Positions 16,889 to 25,721 are shown, counted from the stretch's first letter. The stretch is 64,000 nucleotides of DNA from Arthrobacter hankyongi (GCF_022012395.1 NZ_JAKLTQ010000011.1:1-64000), one strand, 5' to 3'. A program made the numbers and translations. The notes: a model not told the origin generated them from the sequence alone.

Positions 16889-18091
16889 TCAGTTGAAGGC
16901 GGAGATGCCGGTGATGTCGCGACCCACGATGAGTGCCTGCATGGAGTCGGTTCCCTCATAAGTGGAGACGACTTCCATATCGGTCAGGTGGCGTATGACG
17001 TGGTTCTCCAGGAGCAGTCCGTTGCCGCCCAGCAAGTCACGTGCTTCGTTGCAGATCCACTTGCCCTTCTGGGCGGTAGCCATTTTGACCATCGATGCCT
17101 GGGCGTTGGTGAGCTGGCCCCGGTCCGTGAGTTCGGCCATGCGGGTGCACAACAGTTGCATGGTGGTCAGCTCGCTGAGCATGTTCGCCAGCCGGGTCTG
17201 CACCAGCTGGTATGAGGCAATGGGCTTGCCGAACTGGTGGCGGGCCTGGGCGTACTCCGAGGCAATGTCGAATGCGGCCATGGCGTGTCCAACGGCCTCC
17301 CAGGCTGCACCGCCACGGGTTGCCTGCAGGACCCGTGACACGTCGCGGAAGGAGTGGCAGCCGGTCAGCCGGCTGCTGACAGGAAGACGCATCTCCTCGA
17401 TAACGATGTCGGCCTGGACGATGGCACGCTTGCCCACCTTGCCCGTGATGACAGTGGGGGCAAATCCCGCAGGATAGCGGCCTCCGTCGTCCTTTTCGAC
17501 GACGAAGGGGTTGACGTTGCCATCTTCCGCGTTCCGGGCAAACAGCACGATGACGTCCGCCACATGCCCGTTGCCGATCCAGCGTTTGTGCCCGTTGAGG
17601 ACCCAGTGGTCCCCGTCGCGCCGGGCCTGGGTTTCCAGGGCAACAGAGTCCGAGCCATGGTCGGGCTCGGTCAGCGCGAAGGCTCCTGTTTTTTCAATGC
17701 GTGCCAGGGCAGGAAGCCACCGTTCCCGCTGCTCTGGGCTGCCCAGAATATTAAGGGCACCCATGCACAGATTGGAGTGGATGCCGAGGAAGGTGTTGAG
17801 GCTGCCGTCCGCCCTGGCCATCTCGCGTGCCACCATGCCGGCGGCCTTGCGGCTCATCCCTGGGCATCCGTAGCCCTGGATGGTGGTGCCGACGACGCCC
17901 AGTTCCGCGATCCCGGGCAAGAGTTCCTGCGGGAACTCCGCACGCTCCCAATACCCGTTGATGACGGGCAGGACACGCTGCTCGGCGAAGTCGCGGACCT
18001 TGTTCCGGATGGCGATCTCCTCGGGTGTGAGGTCATCATCGAGGCGGAAGTAGTCGGAGGTTGCTGTCTGACGGCCGGCCGCGGTGGTCAT
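16889..18091 (-). CDS. Acyl-CoA dehydrogenase, GCDH-like paralogue without the carboxylate anchor
   Basis: A 400-aa flavoprotein closely related to the enzyme at 12.6 kb, with the catalytic Glu in STYEGTDSMQ (about 379) and FAD stretch GAFALTEPDHGSD. At the place where glutaryl-CoA dehydrogenases carry Arg and Ser, it reads SLNTFLGIH, so both anchor residues are lost. It probably acts on a neutral, perhaps branched or cyclic, acyl-CoA. The frame opens at 18229, but the ATG at 18089-18091 has GGAACGGAAAG upstream and gives the family N-terminus. First gene of the 18.1-12.6 kb operon. Confidence 0.87.
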   Translation of the reverse strand: MTTAAGRQTATSDYFRLDDDLTPEEIAIRNKVRDFAEQRVLPVINGYWERAEFPQELLPGIAELGVVGTTIQGYGCPGMSRKAAGMVAREMARADGSLNTFLGIHSNLCMGALNILGSPEQRERWLPALARIEKTGAFALTEPDHGSDSVALETQARRDGDHWVLNGHKRWIGNGHVADVIVLFARNAEDGNVNPFVVEKDDGGRYPAGFAPTVITGKVGKRAIVQADIVIEEMRLPVSSRLTGCHSFRDVSRVLQATRGGAAWEAVGHAMAAFDIASEYAQARHQFGKPIASYQLVQTRLANMLSELTTMQLLCTRMAELTDRGQLTNAQASMVKMATAQKGKWICNEARDLLGGNGLLLENHVIRHLTDMEVVSTYEGTDSMQALIVGRDITGISAFN

Positions 18092-18163
18092 GAATGAACT
18101 TTCCGTTCCTGAGCTTGACTGAACTGTGGTGATGCTGCGTATCGAGAGTCCTCCATGCCCGGA

Positions 18164-18209
18164 GCCTTCGCGTATCGACCAGGCAAGACCCGGGTCGATG
18201 CGCGAAGGC
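18164..18209 (-). terminator. Long stem-loop upstream of the beta-oxidation operon
   Basis: A 17-bp near-perfect inverted repeat (GCCTTCGCGTATCGACC at 18164-18180, with its partner at 18193-18209, one mismatch) with a 12-base loop. It lies between the upstream operon's own terminator and the start at 18091, so it may be a second terminator or a leader/operator structure of the downstream operon. Confidence 0.5.
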
Positions 18210-18296
18210 GGCAGAATTGTGCCTCGCACCGGTATGGTCTGCCGGGGCGTCCGGGATCGGAGATCCCGCGGTGCGGCTCTTGCGTTCCCGAAAGCC

Positions 18297-18336
18297 AGCG
18301 GACACCACGCCCCGCCGACAGAGCGTGGAGTCCGCT
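18297..18336 (-). terminator. Terminator of the monooxygenase operon
   Basis: A 14-bp inverted repeat with one mismatch (AGCGGACACCACGC at 18297-18310 against GCGTGGAGTCCGCT at 18323-18336) and a 12-base loop begins 18 bp past the stop of the SDR gene. Confidence 0.6.
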
Positions 18337-18353
18337 AGTGCGGATCCTCGAGG

Positions 18354-19073
18354 TCAGCGGCGGATCGAGCCGCCGTCGACAACCAGCGTCTGCCCGGTCA
18401 CGAATGAGGCGCCGGGGGAGAGGAAGAAGCGGGTGGGACCGACGAAGTCCTCGACCACTGCAGCACGCTTGATGGCCCGGGTGCTGATGTTGGCTTCCTC
18501 GCCGCCAGCGAGCTTGGCCGCTAGCGGGGTCATGACCAGCCCGGGGGCGACCACGTTGACGGTGATGTTCTGTGCGCCCAGCTCCGCGGCGAGGCTGCGG
18601 GAGAAGCCGATGATTCCGGCCTTGGAGGCCGCGTAGGCCGCCGCGCCCGCGGGGGCCTTGAACACGGTGCCGGAGGAGAAGAGCACGATCCTGCCGCCGT
18701 CTTCGACCAGGTCCGCGACACCCTGGACAAAGTTGAGCGTGCCGTGCAGGTTCAGCATCAGTGCGCGCTCCCACTCGTCCTTGGGCATGTCCATGAACGG
18801 GCCGAACACCCCGACGCCGGCGCAGTGGATGAGGGAGTGGATGCTGGTCCGGCCCTGCGACGCAAGGGACTCACGCACGGCCTGGGGAGCATCGCCGGCG
18901 ACGTCACCGCTGACATAGGTGACCCCTTCAAGCGGCTTGGAGGGGAGGGATCGGGAAACGGAGGTGACGTCCCAGTCATTCCTCAGATCCGCGGCCAGCG
19001 CCTCGCCGATGCCTGAGGAGCCGCCGCTGAGAACAAGTGCAGGGGCTTCGGCGTTGCCGTTTTCCGTCGACAT
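18354..19073 (-). CDS. Short-chain dehydrogenase/reductase
   Basis: A 239-aa NAD(P)-dependent oxidoreductase with an SGGSSGIGEALA cofactor loop, HCAGVG, the active-site Ser segment LFSSGTVF and Tyr/Lys pair AAYAASKAG, and the PGLVMTPL loop. It likely oxidises an alcohol to a ketone or reduces the reverse. The ATG overlaps the preceding hydrolase stop (TAATG, 19071-19075) with GAAGG upstream, which fixes the start against the longer open frame to 19247. Last gene of the ABC-BVMO operon, so it probably prepares the ketone for the monooxygenase or processes a hydroxy acid after ring opening. Confidence 0.85.
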   Translation of the reverse strand: MSTENGNAEAPALVLSGGSSGIGEALAADLRNDWDVTSVSRSLPSKPLEGVTYVSGDVAGDAPQAVRESLASQGRTSIHSLIHCAGVGVFGPFMDMPKDEWERALMLNLHGTLNFVQGVADLVEDGGRIVLFSSGTVFKAPAGAAAYAASKAGIIGFSRSLAAELGAQNITVNVVAPGLVMTPLAAKLAGGEEANISTRAIKRAAVVEDFVGPTRFFLSPGASFVTGQTLVVDGGSIRR

Positions 19074-19933
19074 TACTTGCCGCCTTCGATAGTAGAAGCG
19101 AGGAATTCCCCGACGATGGCCCAGGTTTCCTGCGGGTGGGTGATGTTCGGGCAGTGCTTGTAGGGCAGGATTTCCGCCTGTGAGTTGGGCAGCACGGCCT
19201 GGAGGTTTTCGGCCCAGCCGGTCTCGAGCAGCGTGTCCCCGGTGCACTCGATGAGCAGGGCAGGGGTCTGCACGCCCTGAAGCGGAGCCGGGAACGGGTC
19301 GGCCGGGCGCTCAACGCGCAGCGCCTCGGGCACCTGCTGGTGCGGGGCCCGCATGGAGGCGAAGTGACCTGGCTTGGTGGCCCAGCCAAACCGGGCATCG
19401 AGGTGGCTCTGCTGCTGATCGGATGCGTCGCACAGCAGGTCCACGATCGCCGCCAGGCTCTCCCGGGTGCCGTCGAATTCGCCGAGCTTGGCCATGTCCG
19501 GTGCCTTCCAGGGGCCGCCGGTGCCGTTGATCGTGGTGACAGAGGCAATCCTGTCGCGGTACGCCGGATCGCTCAGCGCACGCAGGCCGACCGATCCGCC
19601 GAAGGAGTTCCCGACGACGTGCACAGGTTCCCTGATGCCCAGGCGGTCGAGCAGGGAGAATAGGTGGCGGATGCGGAAGGCGAACGGCGAGACGTCCACG
19701 CGGATCGACTTGGCCGAGCCACCGTAGCCGAGCAGGTCGGGGGCGATGACGCGGAACTTTGCCGCGGCCTCCGGCAGGATCTGGCCCCAGGTCACATCGG
19801 AGCTGCCACCCCAGGCGCCGTCGTGCAGGAAGACGACGGGCATGCCGTCCTCCGGGCCGCCGGAAAGGTAGCGGGTTTCTAGGTTGGCGACGAGCGTCGT
19901 TGTCTCGGTGATCAGGGGTGTCTCGGTGAGCAA
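19073..19933 (-). CDS. Alpha/beta hydrolase (MhpC/BphD-like)
   Basis: A 286-aa serine hydrolase. The oxyanion motif HDGAWGG, nucleophile elbow GNSFGGS, acid in CTGDTLLE and a C-terminal His in the NITHP segment form a full triad. This group hydrolyses C-C bonds of ring-cleavage products, esters or lactones. Next to a Baeyer-Villiger monooxygenase, ester or lactone opening is the likely job; this is inferred from context. About 45 bp separate it from the monooxygenase stop. Confidence 0.82.
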   Translation of the reverse strand: MLTETPLITETTTLVANLETRYLSGGPEDGMPVVFLHDGAWGGSSDVTWGQILPEAAAKFRVIAPDLLGYGGSAKSIRVDVSPFAFRIRHLFSLLDRLGIREPVHVVGNSFGGSVGLRALSDPAYRDRIASVTTINGTGGPWKAPDMAKLGEFDGTRESLAAIVDLLCDASDQQQSHLDARFGWATKPGHFASMRAPHQQVPEALRVERPADPFPAPLQGVQTPALLIECTGDTLLETGWAENLQAVLPNSQAEILPYKHCPNITHPQETWAIVGEFLASTIEGGK

Positions 19934-19979
19934 GAGGGTCCTCCGGTGAAATGGAACTGGTGATGGAAGTAGGGGGCGG

Positions 19980-21893
19980 CTAGCTGAGGATGTAGTCTTC
20001 GGTGCGCACGCAGGAGGTGCGTTCGAAGTACTCGCGGGCCGGCAGCGGCCACATGATGGTGGAGCGGCCCTCGGCGTTCATGTACCAGGAGTGGGTCTTG
20101 GACCAGCCCCAGGTGCGCTTGGCGCTTTCGGTGGTGATTTCCTTGTCGTACTCGGCGAACACGTCCTCGCGCAGCGCCATGGAACGGTGTCCGCCGCTGG
20201 CCAGGGTTTTGACGGCATCGATCATGTAGTTGGCCTGGCATTCGAGGAAGAAGACCAGGTTGCCGTGGATGACGGTATTGGTGTTGGGACCGTACATGCA
20301 GAAGAAGTTGGGGAAGCCCGGCAGTGTCACACCCAGGTAGGCGCTGGCGTCGATGCCCCAGGTCTTGTGCAGGTCCTTCCCATCGATGCCTGTGACGGAC
20401 ATGGGCAGCAGGAAGTCCGAGGCCTTGAAACCGGTGCCGAGCAGGATCACGTCGGCCTCGATGTGTTCGCCGTCGACCCAGACGCCTGTTTCGTCGATGC
20501 GGTTCACACCCTGGCTGACCAGCCGGACGTTGTCGCGTTTGAGCGTCGTCACCCAGGTGCCGTCGTCGCAGATGATGCGCTTGGCCGCCGGCGGGTAGTC
20601 GGGGATGATCGCCTGGGCCAGCTTCTCATCGTCCCCTGCCTGATCCAGAAGGTAGGCGGTCAGTTCCTGGCGCAGCGCCTCGTTGGCGGCGGAGACCGAG
20701 ACCTCGGTCGGCGGGAAGTCCGGGTCCACGGTGGCGGCCGGCAGGTTGCCGATCAGGCGCGGCAGGAAGATGGAGAAGCGGTAGTAGGCGCGGTACTGGT
20801 TCAGGTTCAGCAGAAGCCAGCGTTCGCCGGCCTCGATTTCCTGGCGCAGCACGGGGGTGGGCCGCAGCCAGGGGGCGCTGCGCTGGAAGATGGTGACCTG
20901 TTCGGCGACCTTGGCGACGGCGGGCGCGAATTGCAGGGCACTGGCGCCGGTGCCGACGACGACCACGCGCTTGTTCGCGAAGTCGATGCCGTGGTCCCAC
21001 TGCGCGGAGTGCACGACGGGGCCCTTAAAGGTATCCAGGCCCGGGAGGCTGGGGATCGAGGGACGGTTGAGCTGGCCCACGGCGCTGACCACGATCCTGG
21101 ATGCGATGGTTCCCCCGACGCCTTGGGCGGTCTTGGTATCAAGGGTCCAGATTCCGGTTTCCGCGTCCCAGCGGGAGGCGGTGACCTCGGTGCCGAAGAC
21201 CACGTGCTCAAGCAGGCCATTGTCGGCGGCGAACTGGTGCAGGTAACCGTGGATCTTGTCCTGGCGGCCGTAGTGCGTTTCCCAGTCGTGCTGCACGAAG
21301 GAATAGGTGTAGATGTGGCTGCGGACATCGGTGCGGCAGTCCGGATAGGTGTTTTCCCACCAGGTGCCGCCGACGTCCTGGCTCTTCTCAATGATCTTGA
21401 ACGGAACACCCGCCTGCTTCAGGCGCAGGCCGGCGAGCAGGCCGGAGAACCCGGCACCGATCACCACGGCGTTCAGGGCGCTGTCCGGGGCCACCGAGTC
21501 AAGCGTCCAGTCCGGCCGGCGCGGATCCACGTTGTTGGGGGTAAACGCGACCGCGGCCATAGCCTGGGCGTCCTCGTTCTCCGAACCCATCAGCCAGGTG
21601 GCGAGCTGCCGGCGCAGTGCCTCGTTGGGGACCGCCGGCCACTCATGCTGGGTGGGAAGGAAGGGGACGAGCAGTTCGAAGCAACGGGCGCGGGCCGCGG
21701 CCTCGGTCCCGGCATCCAGGCCGCTGAGCGGAAGCGTCTTCAGGTTCGGCCGCCATTCATCGCGCAGCACCGAGGTGTCGCCGGTGACGTGGGCCGTGAG
21801 CATGACCAGCGCCGGCACCTGGGCGGATGCGAGGTGGGCGGCGAGTTCTTCTTCGGTGACCTGCGTCGAGTATCGGTCGAGTGTTTTGTTCAT
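19980..21893 (-). CDS. Baeyer-Villiger monooxygenase, 4-hydroxyacetophenone-monooxygenase-like
   Basis: A 637-aa FAD/NADPH enzyme inserting oxygen next to a carbonyl, making an ester or lactone. An N-terminal extension of about 140 residues precedes the first Rossmann site GAGFSGLLAG (about 146), then GGTWWENTYPDC, the BVMO fingerprint as FKGPVVHSAQWD (about 289-300), and the NADPH Rossmann site GTGASALQ (about 314). The extension and length match the HAPMO branch rather than the shorter cyclohexanone enzymes. The start follows GGAGAAGAC. Flanked by two alpha/beta hydrolases, it is the probable key step of the cluster. The fingerprint ends in Asp, as in many HAPMO-type members. Confidence 0.9.
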   Translation of the reverse strand: MNKTLDRYSTQVTEEELAAHLASAQVPALVMLTAHVTGDTSVLRDEWRPNLKTLPLSGLDAGTEAAARARCFELLVPFLPTQHEWPAVPNEALRRQLATWLMGSENEDAQAMAAVAFTPNNVDPRRPDWTLDSVAPDSALNAVVIGAGFSGLLAGLRLKQAGVPFKIIEKSQDVGGTWWENTYPDCRTDVRSHIYTYSFVQHDWETHYGRQDKIHGYLHQFAADNGLLEHVVFGTEVTASRWDAETGIWTLDTKTAQGVGGTIASRIVVSAVGQLNRPSIPSLPGLDTFKGPVVHSAQWDHGIDFANKRVVVVGTGASALQFAPAVAKVAEQVTIFQRSAPWLRPTPVLRQEIEAGERWLLLNLNQYRAYYRFSIFLPRLIGNLPAATVDPDFPPTEVSVSAANEALRQELTAYLLDQAGDDEKLAQAIIPDYPPAAKRIICDDGTWVTTLKRDNVRLVSQGVNRIDETGVWVDGEHIEADVILLGTGFKASDFLLPMSVTGIDGKDLHKTWGIDASAYLGVTLPGFPNFFCMYGPNTNTVIHGNLVFFLECQANYMIDAVKTLASGGHRSMALREDVFAEYDKEITTESAKRTWGWSKTHSWYMNAEGRSTIMWPLPAREYFERTSCVRTEDYILS

Positions 21894-21944
21894 GTCTTCT
21901 CCGTAAAGCGGTGGGGGAGGGGAAACGGCTTGCTTCAGGGGCCG

Positions 21945-22757
21945 TTAGGTGGTCCAGCAGTCCAGGCCGTCAAGGAAGGGCCGCACCGTTGCGGCCACCT
22001 CGGACGGGTTGTCGAAGGCGATCAGGTGGCCGCCGGCGGCATAGTGCAGCTCGGCGCCGGGGATTGAGGTAGCAAGCTGTTCGATCGCCGCGCGCGGGGT
22101 GCTTCGGTCATCGTCCCCGCCGACCACCAACGTCGGGGGTGGGGAGTCCAGCTGGAAGTCGCCGACCGTGACCATGGCCTCGAAGTATTCGGCGATGGTG
22201 GCACCGCCGGCCCCGAGGAACTGGTTGCGGGCCCTGGCCACCAGCGGGTGGGTGGTGTCGGTGGAGGCGTCGCCGAACCAGCGGTGCATCGTCGCTTCCT
22301 TGACCTGTTCCAACCCTCCTTCGGCCCTGACCTCGGCCGCACGTGCCAGGGTTCCGGCGGCGGCTGCCTCGTCGTAGGCGCCGCGCGTTGCCATCAGGAT
22401 TTGTGCCTCCACGCGGTCGGGGAAGCTGCCGGTGACGGCCTGGGCGACCATGCCGCCCAGGGAAATGCCCAGCACCACTGAACGCTCGACGTTCTCGGCG
22501 TCCCAAATGGCGGCGATGTCCTGGGCCACGAGCCCCAGCGTCGGGACGGAGTGCCCGTGCGGGGTTTGCCCGTGGCCGCGGAAATCCGGTGCGAGCAGGC
22601 GATAGTCCCCGCCGAGTGCCTCGGCCAAGGGTGCGTACCATGATCCGTCCAACGCCAACGAGTGCAGGCAGGTGATCAGGCGCGGGCCGTGGCCGTACTG
22701 GCGATAGGCAATAGTGGTGCCATCGGCGCCAGCTACCTTTTGCAGGGAATCACCCAT
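21945..22757 (-). CDS. Alpha/beta hydrolase (enol-lactonase/esterase-like)
   Basis: A 270-aa hydrolase with nucleophile elbow GISLGGMVAQ, acidic residue in GDDDRSTP and His in AGGHLIAFDNP, the layout of PcaD-type 3-oxoadipate enol-lactonases and related lactone esterases. It starts inside the end of the ABC ATPase gene (eight-base overlap), so the two are co-translated. With the monooxygenase downstream it most likely opens the lactone or ester product; which of the two hydrolases does so is not readable. Confidence 0.83.
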   Translation of the reverse strand: MGDSLQKVAGADGTTIAYRQYGHGPRLITCLHSLALDGSWYAPLAEALGGDYRLLAPDFRGHGQTPHGHSVPTLGLVAQDIAAIWDAENVERSVVLGISLGGMVAQAVTGSFPDRVEAQILMATRGAYDEAAAAGTLARAAEVRAEGGLEQVKEATMHRWFGDASTDTTHPLVARARNQFLGAGGATIAEYFEAMVTVGDFQLDSPPPTLVVGGDDDRSTPRAAIEQLATSIPGAELHYAAGGHLIAFDNPSEVAATVRPFLDGLDCWTT

Positions 22758-23643
22758 GCTGGTTCTCCTCCATGATGCGCTGTTCGGCGAGTTCCACTTC
22801 GCTCCGAAGACGATCGGACATGTCGTGGAAATAGGACTTGAACAGGTCCGAGTCTCGACGCATCTCCTGGCGTCGCGGCCGCTCGAGCTCGATCTTCATG
22901 TCCACCACCATGCGGCCGGGCCGGCTGGCCATGAGTATAACGCGGTCGCTGAGCAGAATGGCTTCCTCGAGGTCGTGGGTCACGAAGATGACTGTCGGGC
23001 GTTCAGCTTCCCAGAGCTGGGTGAACTCCTCTTGCTGGATCGCACGGGTCTGTGCGTCAAGGGCCGCGAACGGCTCGTCCATCAGCAGAACCTTGGGATT
23101 CTGCACCAAAGTCCGTGCGATCGCAACGCGCTGACGCATGCCTTGTGACAGGTGGAGGACATCGGAGTCGGCAAACTCGTGCAGACGAACCCGACGCAGC
23201 CAGGCCTCGGCGCGTTCGCGCCGTTGTTCCTTGGGAACTCCGCGGATCTCCATCCCGAGTTCTACGTTGCTGCGGACCCGGCGCCAGGGCAGAAGCGCAT
23301 CGCGGGCGAAGAGGAAGGCTGCGTCGTTGCTTCCGGGCCGCACCTCGGCGCCATCGATGCGAACCGTGCCACTGCGTGGCTTCAAGAGGTTGCCCAGCAT
23401 GCCGAGGGCGGTGGTTTTGCCGCAGCCCGAAGGGCCGACAATGCTGACGAACTCCGAAGGCTCGATGCGCAGGTTGAAGTTGTCCAACACCCGCACCGGC
23501 CGATTGCCGTGGAGGAAGCTGTGGTTCACGTTCTCGAACTCGACAGAAACCCCCCTGGCCGTGGTGGGCTGCGCTGCCGCTTCAGCTAGTCCATTCCTAA
23601 GAATCCCGCTATCGCCGGTTGTGCGGAGGGTTGTATTGGGCAT
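22750..23643 (-). CDS. ABC transporter ATP-binding protein (nitrate/sulfonate/taurine type)
   Basis: About 297 aa. Walker A GPSGCGKTT, signature LSQGMRQRVAIAR, Walker B VLLMDEP and the switch His in FVTHDLEEA are all intact. The family (SsuB/TauB) powers uptake with a separate permease and binding protein; those are encoded on the other strand at 24.9 and 34.7 kb. The frame opens at 23721, but the ATG at 23641-23643 follows GGAG at good spacing. First gene of the minus-strand operon that runs into the hydrolase and monooxygenase, tying uptake to the BVMO pathway. Confidence 0.9.
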   Translation of the reverse strand: MPNTTLRTTGDSGILRNGLAEAAAQPTTARGVSVEFENVNHSFLHGNRPVRVLDNFNLRIEPSEFVSIVGPSGCGKTTALGMLGNLLKPRSGTVRIDGAEVRPGSNDAAFLFARDALLPWRRVRSNVELGMEIRGVPKEQRRERAEAWLRRVRLHEFADSDVLHLSQGMRQRVAIARTLVQNPKVLLMDEPFAALDAQTRAIQQEEFTQLWEAERPTVIFVTHDLEEAILLSDRVILMASRPGRMVVDMKIELERPRRQEMRRDSDLFKSYFHDMSDRLRSEVELAEQRIMEENQHG

Positions 23644-23994
23644 TGTCACTCCAGTCGTTTGTTTGCGGGGCCGACCCGTTTGGCAGTCTTCTTTGGCTGA
23701 CGATTGCTGAGACGGCACCAACGATGATCACGCTGGAACAGCAATGAACATCAGGAAACCGGGATGGCCAATCATGTGGTGCGCGTCACCACCGGTCAAT
23801 GAATCGTTGAACACCTTGGCAACAGTGTCAACGAAAACAGGCCTGATCCGTGGCTATCGCCTCGATAGCGATCCGGACATTGCCCCCGGCCGCGAAACGG
23901 AAGGAAGCTTTCTCAAACGCACCATCGCCATGAGGGTCCGCAGTGCGTGAGTCAGCCGCACACACCGGGCGCGTACCTATCGGGAGGACGTCAA
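23644..23994. promoter_or_regulatory. Divergent control region between the ABC ATPase and SDR genes
   Basis: Two inverted repeats stand out: CGTTGAACAC (23805-23814) against GTGTCAACG (23825-23833), which pair over nine bases with one bulged A, and CTATCG-CCT-CGATAG (23854-23868), a perfect 15-bp operator-like palindrome. The interval is otherwise non-coding and separates the two arms of the catabolic cluster. The LysR gene at 26.8 kb is the nearest candidate regulator. Confidence 0.5.
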
Positions 23995-24828
23995 ATGACG
24001 AACACAGTCACCACCACAAGCAAAAAGTCGGGTCAGACCACATTCGATTTCACCGGCCAAATCGTCATCGTGACGGGCGCTTCCGGCGGCATCGGCTCGG
24101 CGCTGGCCGATAAGTTCGCCGAAGCCGGCGCGGATTTGATCCTGCACGGACGCAAGGCCGAAGCCCTTGAGGCCAAGGCCGGGCAAATCCAGGAGCTCGG
24201 ACGAAAGGCGATCGTGGTCACCGGAAACATCCGGGAACCCGAGACTGCAGATGCCCTTGTCCGGGCCGCCCTTGAGCAGTTCGGGCGGATCGACATCCTG
24301 ATCAACAACGCCGGCGGCAATTTCGCCTCGCGCTTGGAGGATCTTTCCGTCAATGCGTGGAATGCGACAATCGGCACCAACCTCAGCGGCGCGTTCCACA
24401 CAGCCGTCGCCTGCCTTCCGGTCTTCGAGAAGCAGGGCGGCGGCAGCATCATCAACGTCGGGTCCGGTTCGGCGAACCACGCCCACCCGATGCGCGGCGC
24501 GTATGCCGCAGCCAAGGCGGGGCTTGCCTCGCTGACCAAGACGATGTCCTGGGAATGGGCCGACCGCGGCATTCGCGTCAACTGCGTCGAACCCGGTGCC
24601 ACCCTGACGCCGGCTTCCCGTTTTGCTTCGCCGGAGACCGAGAAGACGTTCGGCGAGTTCCTGGCCCTCGGGCGTGTGGGCTTGCCGGAAGAAGTTGCCG
24701 ACGCGTGCCTGTACCTATGCTCCGACGCCTCAAGCTTCATCACTGGAACGGTCCTGCAGGTCACCGGCGGACCGCACACCTCGTCGCCCCTCGATGCAAG
24801 GCTCGTCCGCGAACCGCGAAATGCGTGA
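23995..24828 (+). CDS. Short-chain dehydrogenase/reductase
   Basis: A 277-aa SDR with cofactor loop VTGASGGIGSALA, INNAGGN, active-site segment INVGSGSANHAHP, Tyr/Lys GAYAAAKAG and the C-terminal FITGTVLQVTGG typical of FabG-like family members. The ATG at 23995 follows GGAGG, so the 16 extra codons upstream are not used. It leads the plus-strand operon and is followed after 41 bp by the ABC permease, so it probably acts on the imported substrate or its early product. Confidence 0.86.
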   Translation: MTNTVTTTSKKSGQTTFDFTGQIVIVTGASGGIGSALADKFAEAGADLILHGRKAEALEAKAGQIQELGRKAIVVTGNIREPETADALVRAALEQFGRIDILINNAGGNFASRLEDLSVNAWNATIGTNLSGAFHTAVACLPVFEKQGGGSIINVGSGSANHAHPMRGAYAAAKAGLASLTKTMSWEWADRGIRVNCVEPGATLTPASRFASPETEKTFGEFLALGRVGLPEEVADACLYLCSDASSFITGTVLQVTGGPHTSSPLDARLVREPRNA

Positions 24829-24869
24829 TCCATCCGGCACTACCGAAGAGCGCAAGGGAAGGGTTTGAC

Positions 24870-25721
24870 ATGGAAACGATCGCTAAGGCGGAGCCTCTGC
24901 GCGCTTCCGCGAGTGCGCCAGCCTACAACGACAGCACGATCATCGCGGAACGGCGCCGATCACGCATCAAACGACAGTTGAGCGTCTGGGCCCTGAGGAT
25001 CGGTGTGCTCGCCGTCTTCGTCTTCAGCTGGGCTTTTATGACGGGCCAGGGGATCATGGATCCGACGCTGGTGTCCACCCCCGGTGATGTCGGGACATCC
25101 TTCATCAAGCAACTGGCGGACGAGACCTTCTGGACCGATGTAAGCGCGACGTTCAGCGGCGCCATGGCCGGGTTGGTCTCCGGTGCAATCCTGGGCATCC
25201 TGGCAGGCGTGGTCTTCGCCCGCGTCGAGGTTTTGCATGTCGCGGCCAGGCCATTCCTGACCTTGATGAACAGCCTTCCGCGTCCGGCGTTGGCACCGAT
25301 CTTCATTCTGTGGTTTGGCCTAGGGTTCGGCCCCAAGGCACTGGTTGCCTTCAGCGTGGTGTTCTTCGTCCTGATGACCAGCACTATGGGTGCCCTGCAG
25401 GGCATCGACCACGACATCAGCCAGTTGACTAAATCATTGGCCATGACACGGAAACAGCGCTTCTTCAAGATTGAGTTGCCCTCGGCGCTGCCGGCCATCG
25501 TTGGCGGTTTGCGGCTCGGCGCAGTCTACTCCGTGCTTGGTGCCGTCGTGTCGGAAATGGTCGGCGCCTACACCGGTCTGGGACAGCGATTGGTCGTCGT
25601 GACCAACAACTTCCAGGTCGCAGAGACCTTCGCCGTCTTGGTGGCCATGGGCTTGTTGTCGATGGTACTGGACCTTTCCATCTCGGGCCTGCAGAAGCTC
25701 GTGACTAAGTGGACGAGATAG
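24870..25721 (+). CDS. ABC transporter permease (SsuC/TauC type)
   Basis: A 283-aa membrane protein with about six helices. The cytoplasmic EAA loop that docks the ATPase appears as the region from LAMTRKQRFFKIELP through SALPAIVGGLRLG. The real start is the ATG at 24870; the frame itself is open back to 24357 through the preceding SDR gene, which is not meaningful. It completes the transporter formed with the ATPase at 22.75 kb and the Tat lipoprotein at 34.68 kb. Confidence 0.9.
   Translation: METIAKAEPLRASASAPAYNDSTIIAERRRSRIKRQLSVWALRIGVLAVFVFSWAFMTGQGIMDPTLVSTPGDVGTSFIKQLADETFWTDVSATFSGAMAGLVSGAILGILAGVVFARVEVLHVAARPFLTLMNSLPRPALAPIFILWFGLGFGPKALVAFSVVFFVLMTSTMGALQGIDHDISQLTKSLAMTRKQRFFKIELPSALPAIVGGLRLGAVYSVLGAVVSEMVGAYTGLGQRLVVVTNNFQVAETFAVLVAMGLLSMVLDLSISGLQKLVTKWTR

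Noticed and set aside
20091-22067. A 658-codon plus-strand frame opposite the monooxygenase
   Set aside because: It is the antisense of a gene with clear cofactor motifs; such frames are common in high-GC DNA.
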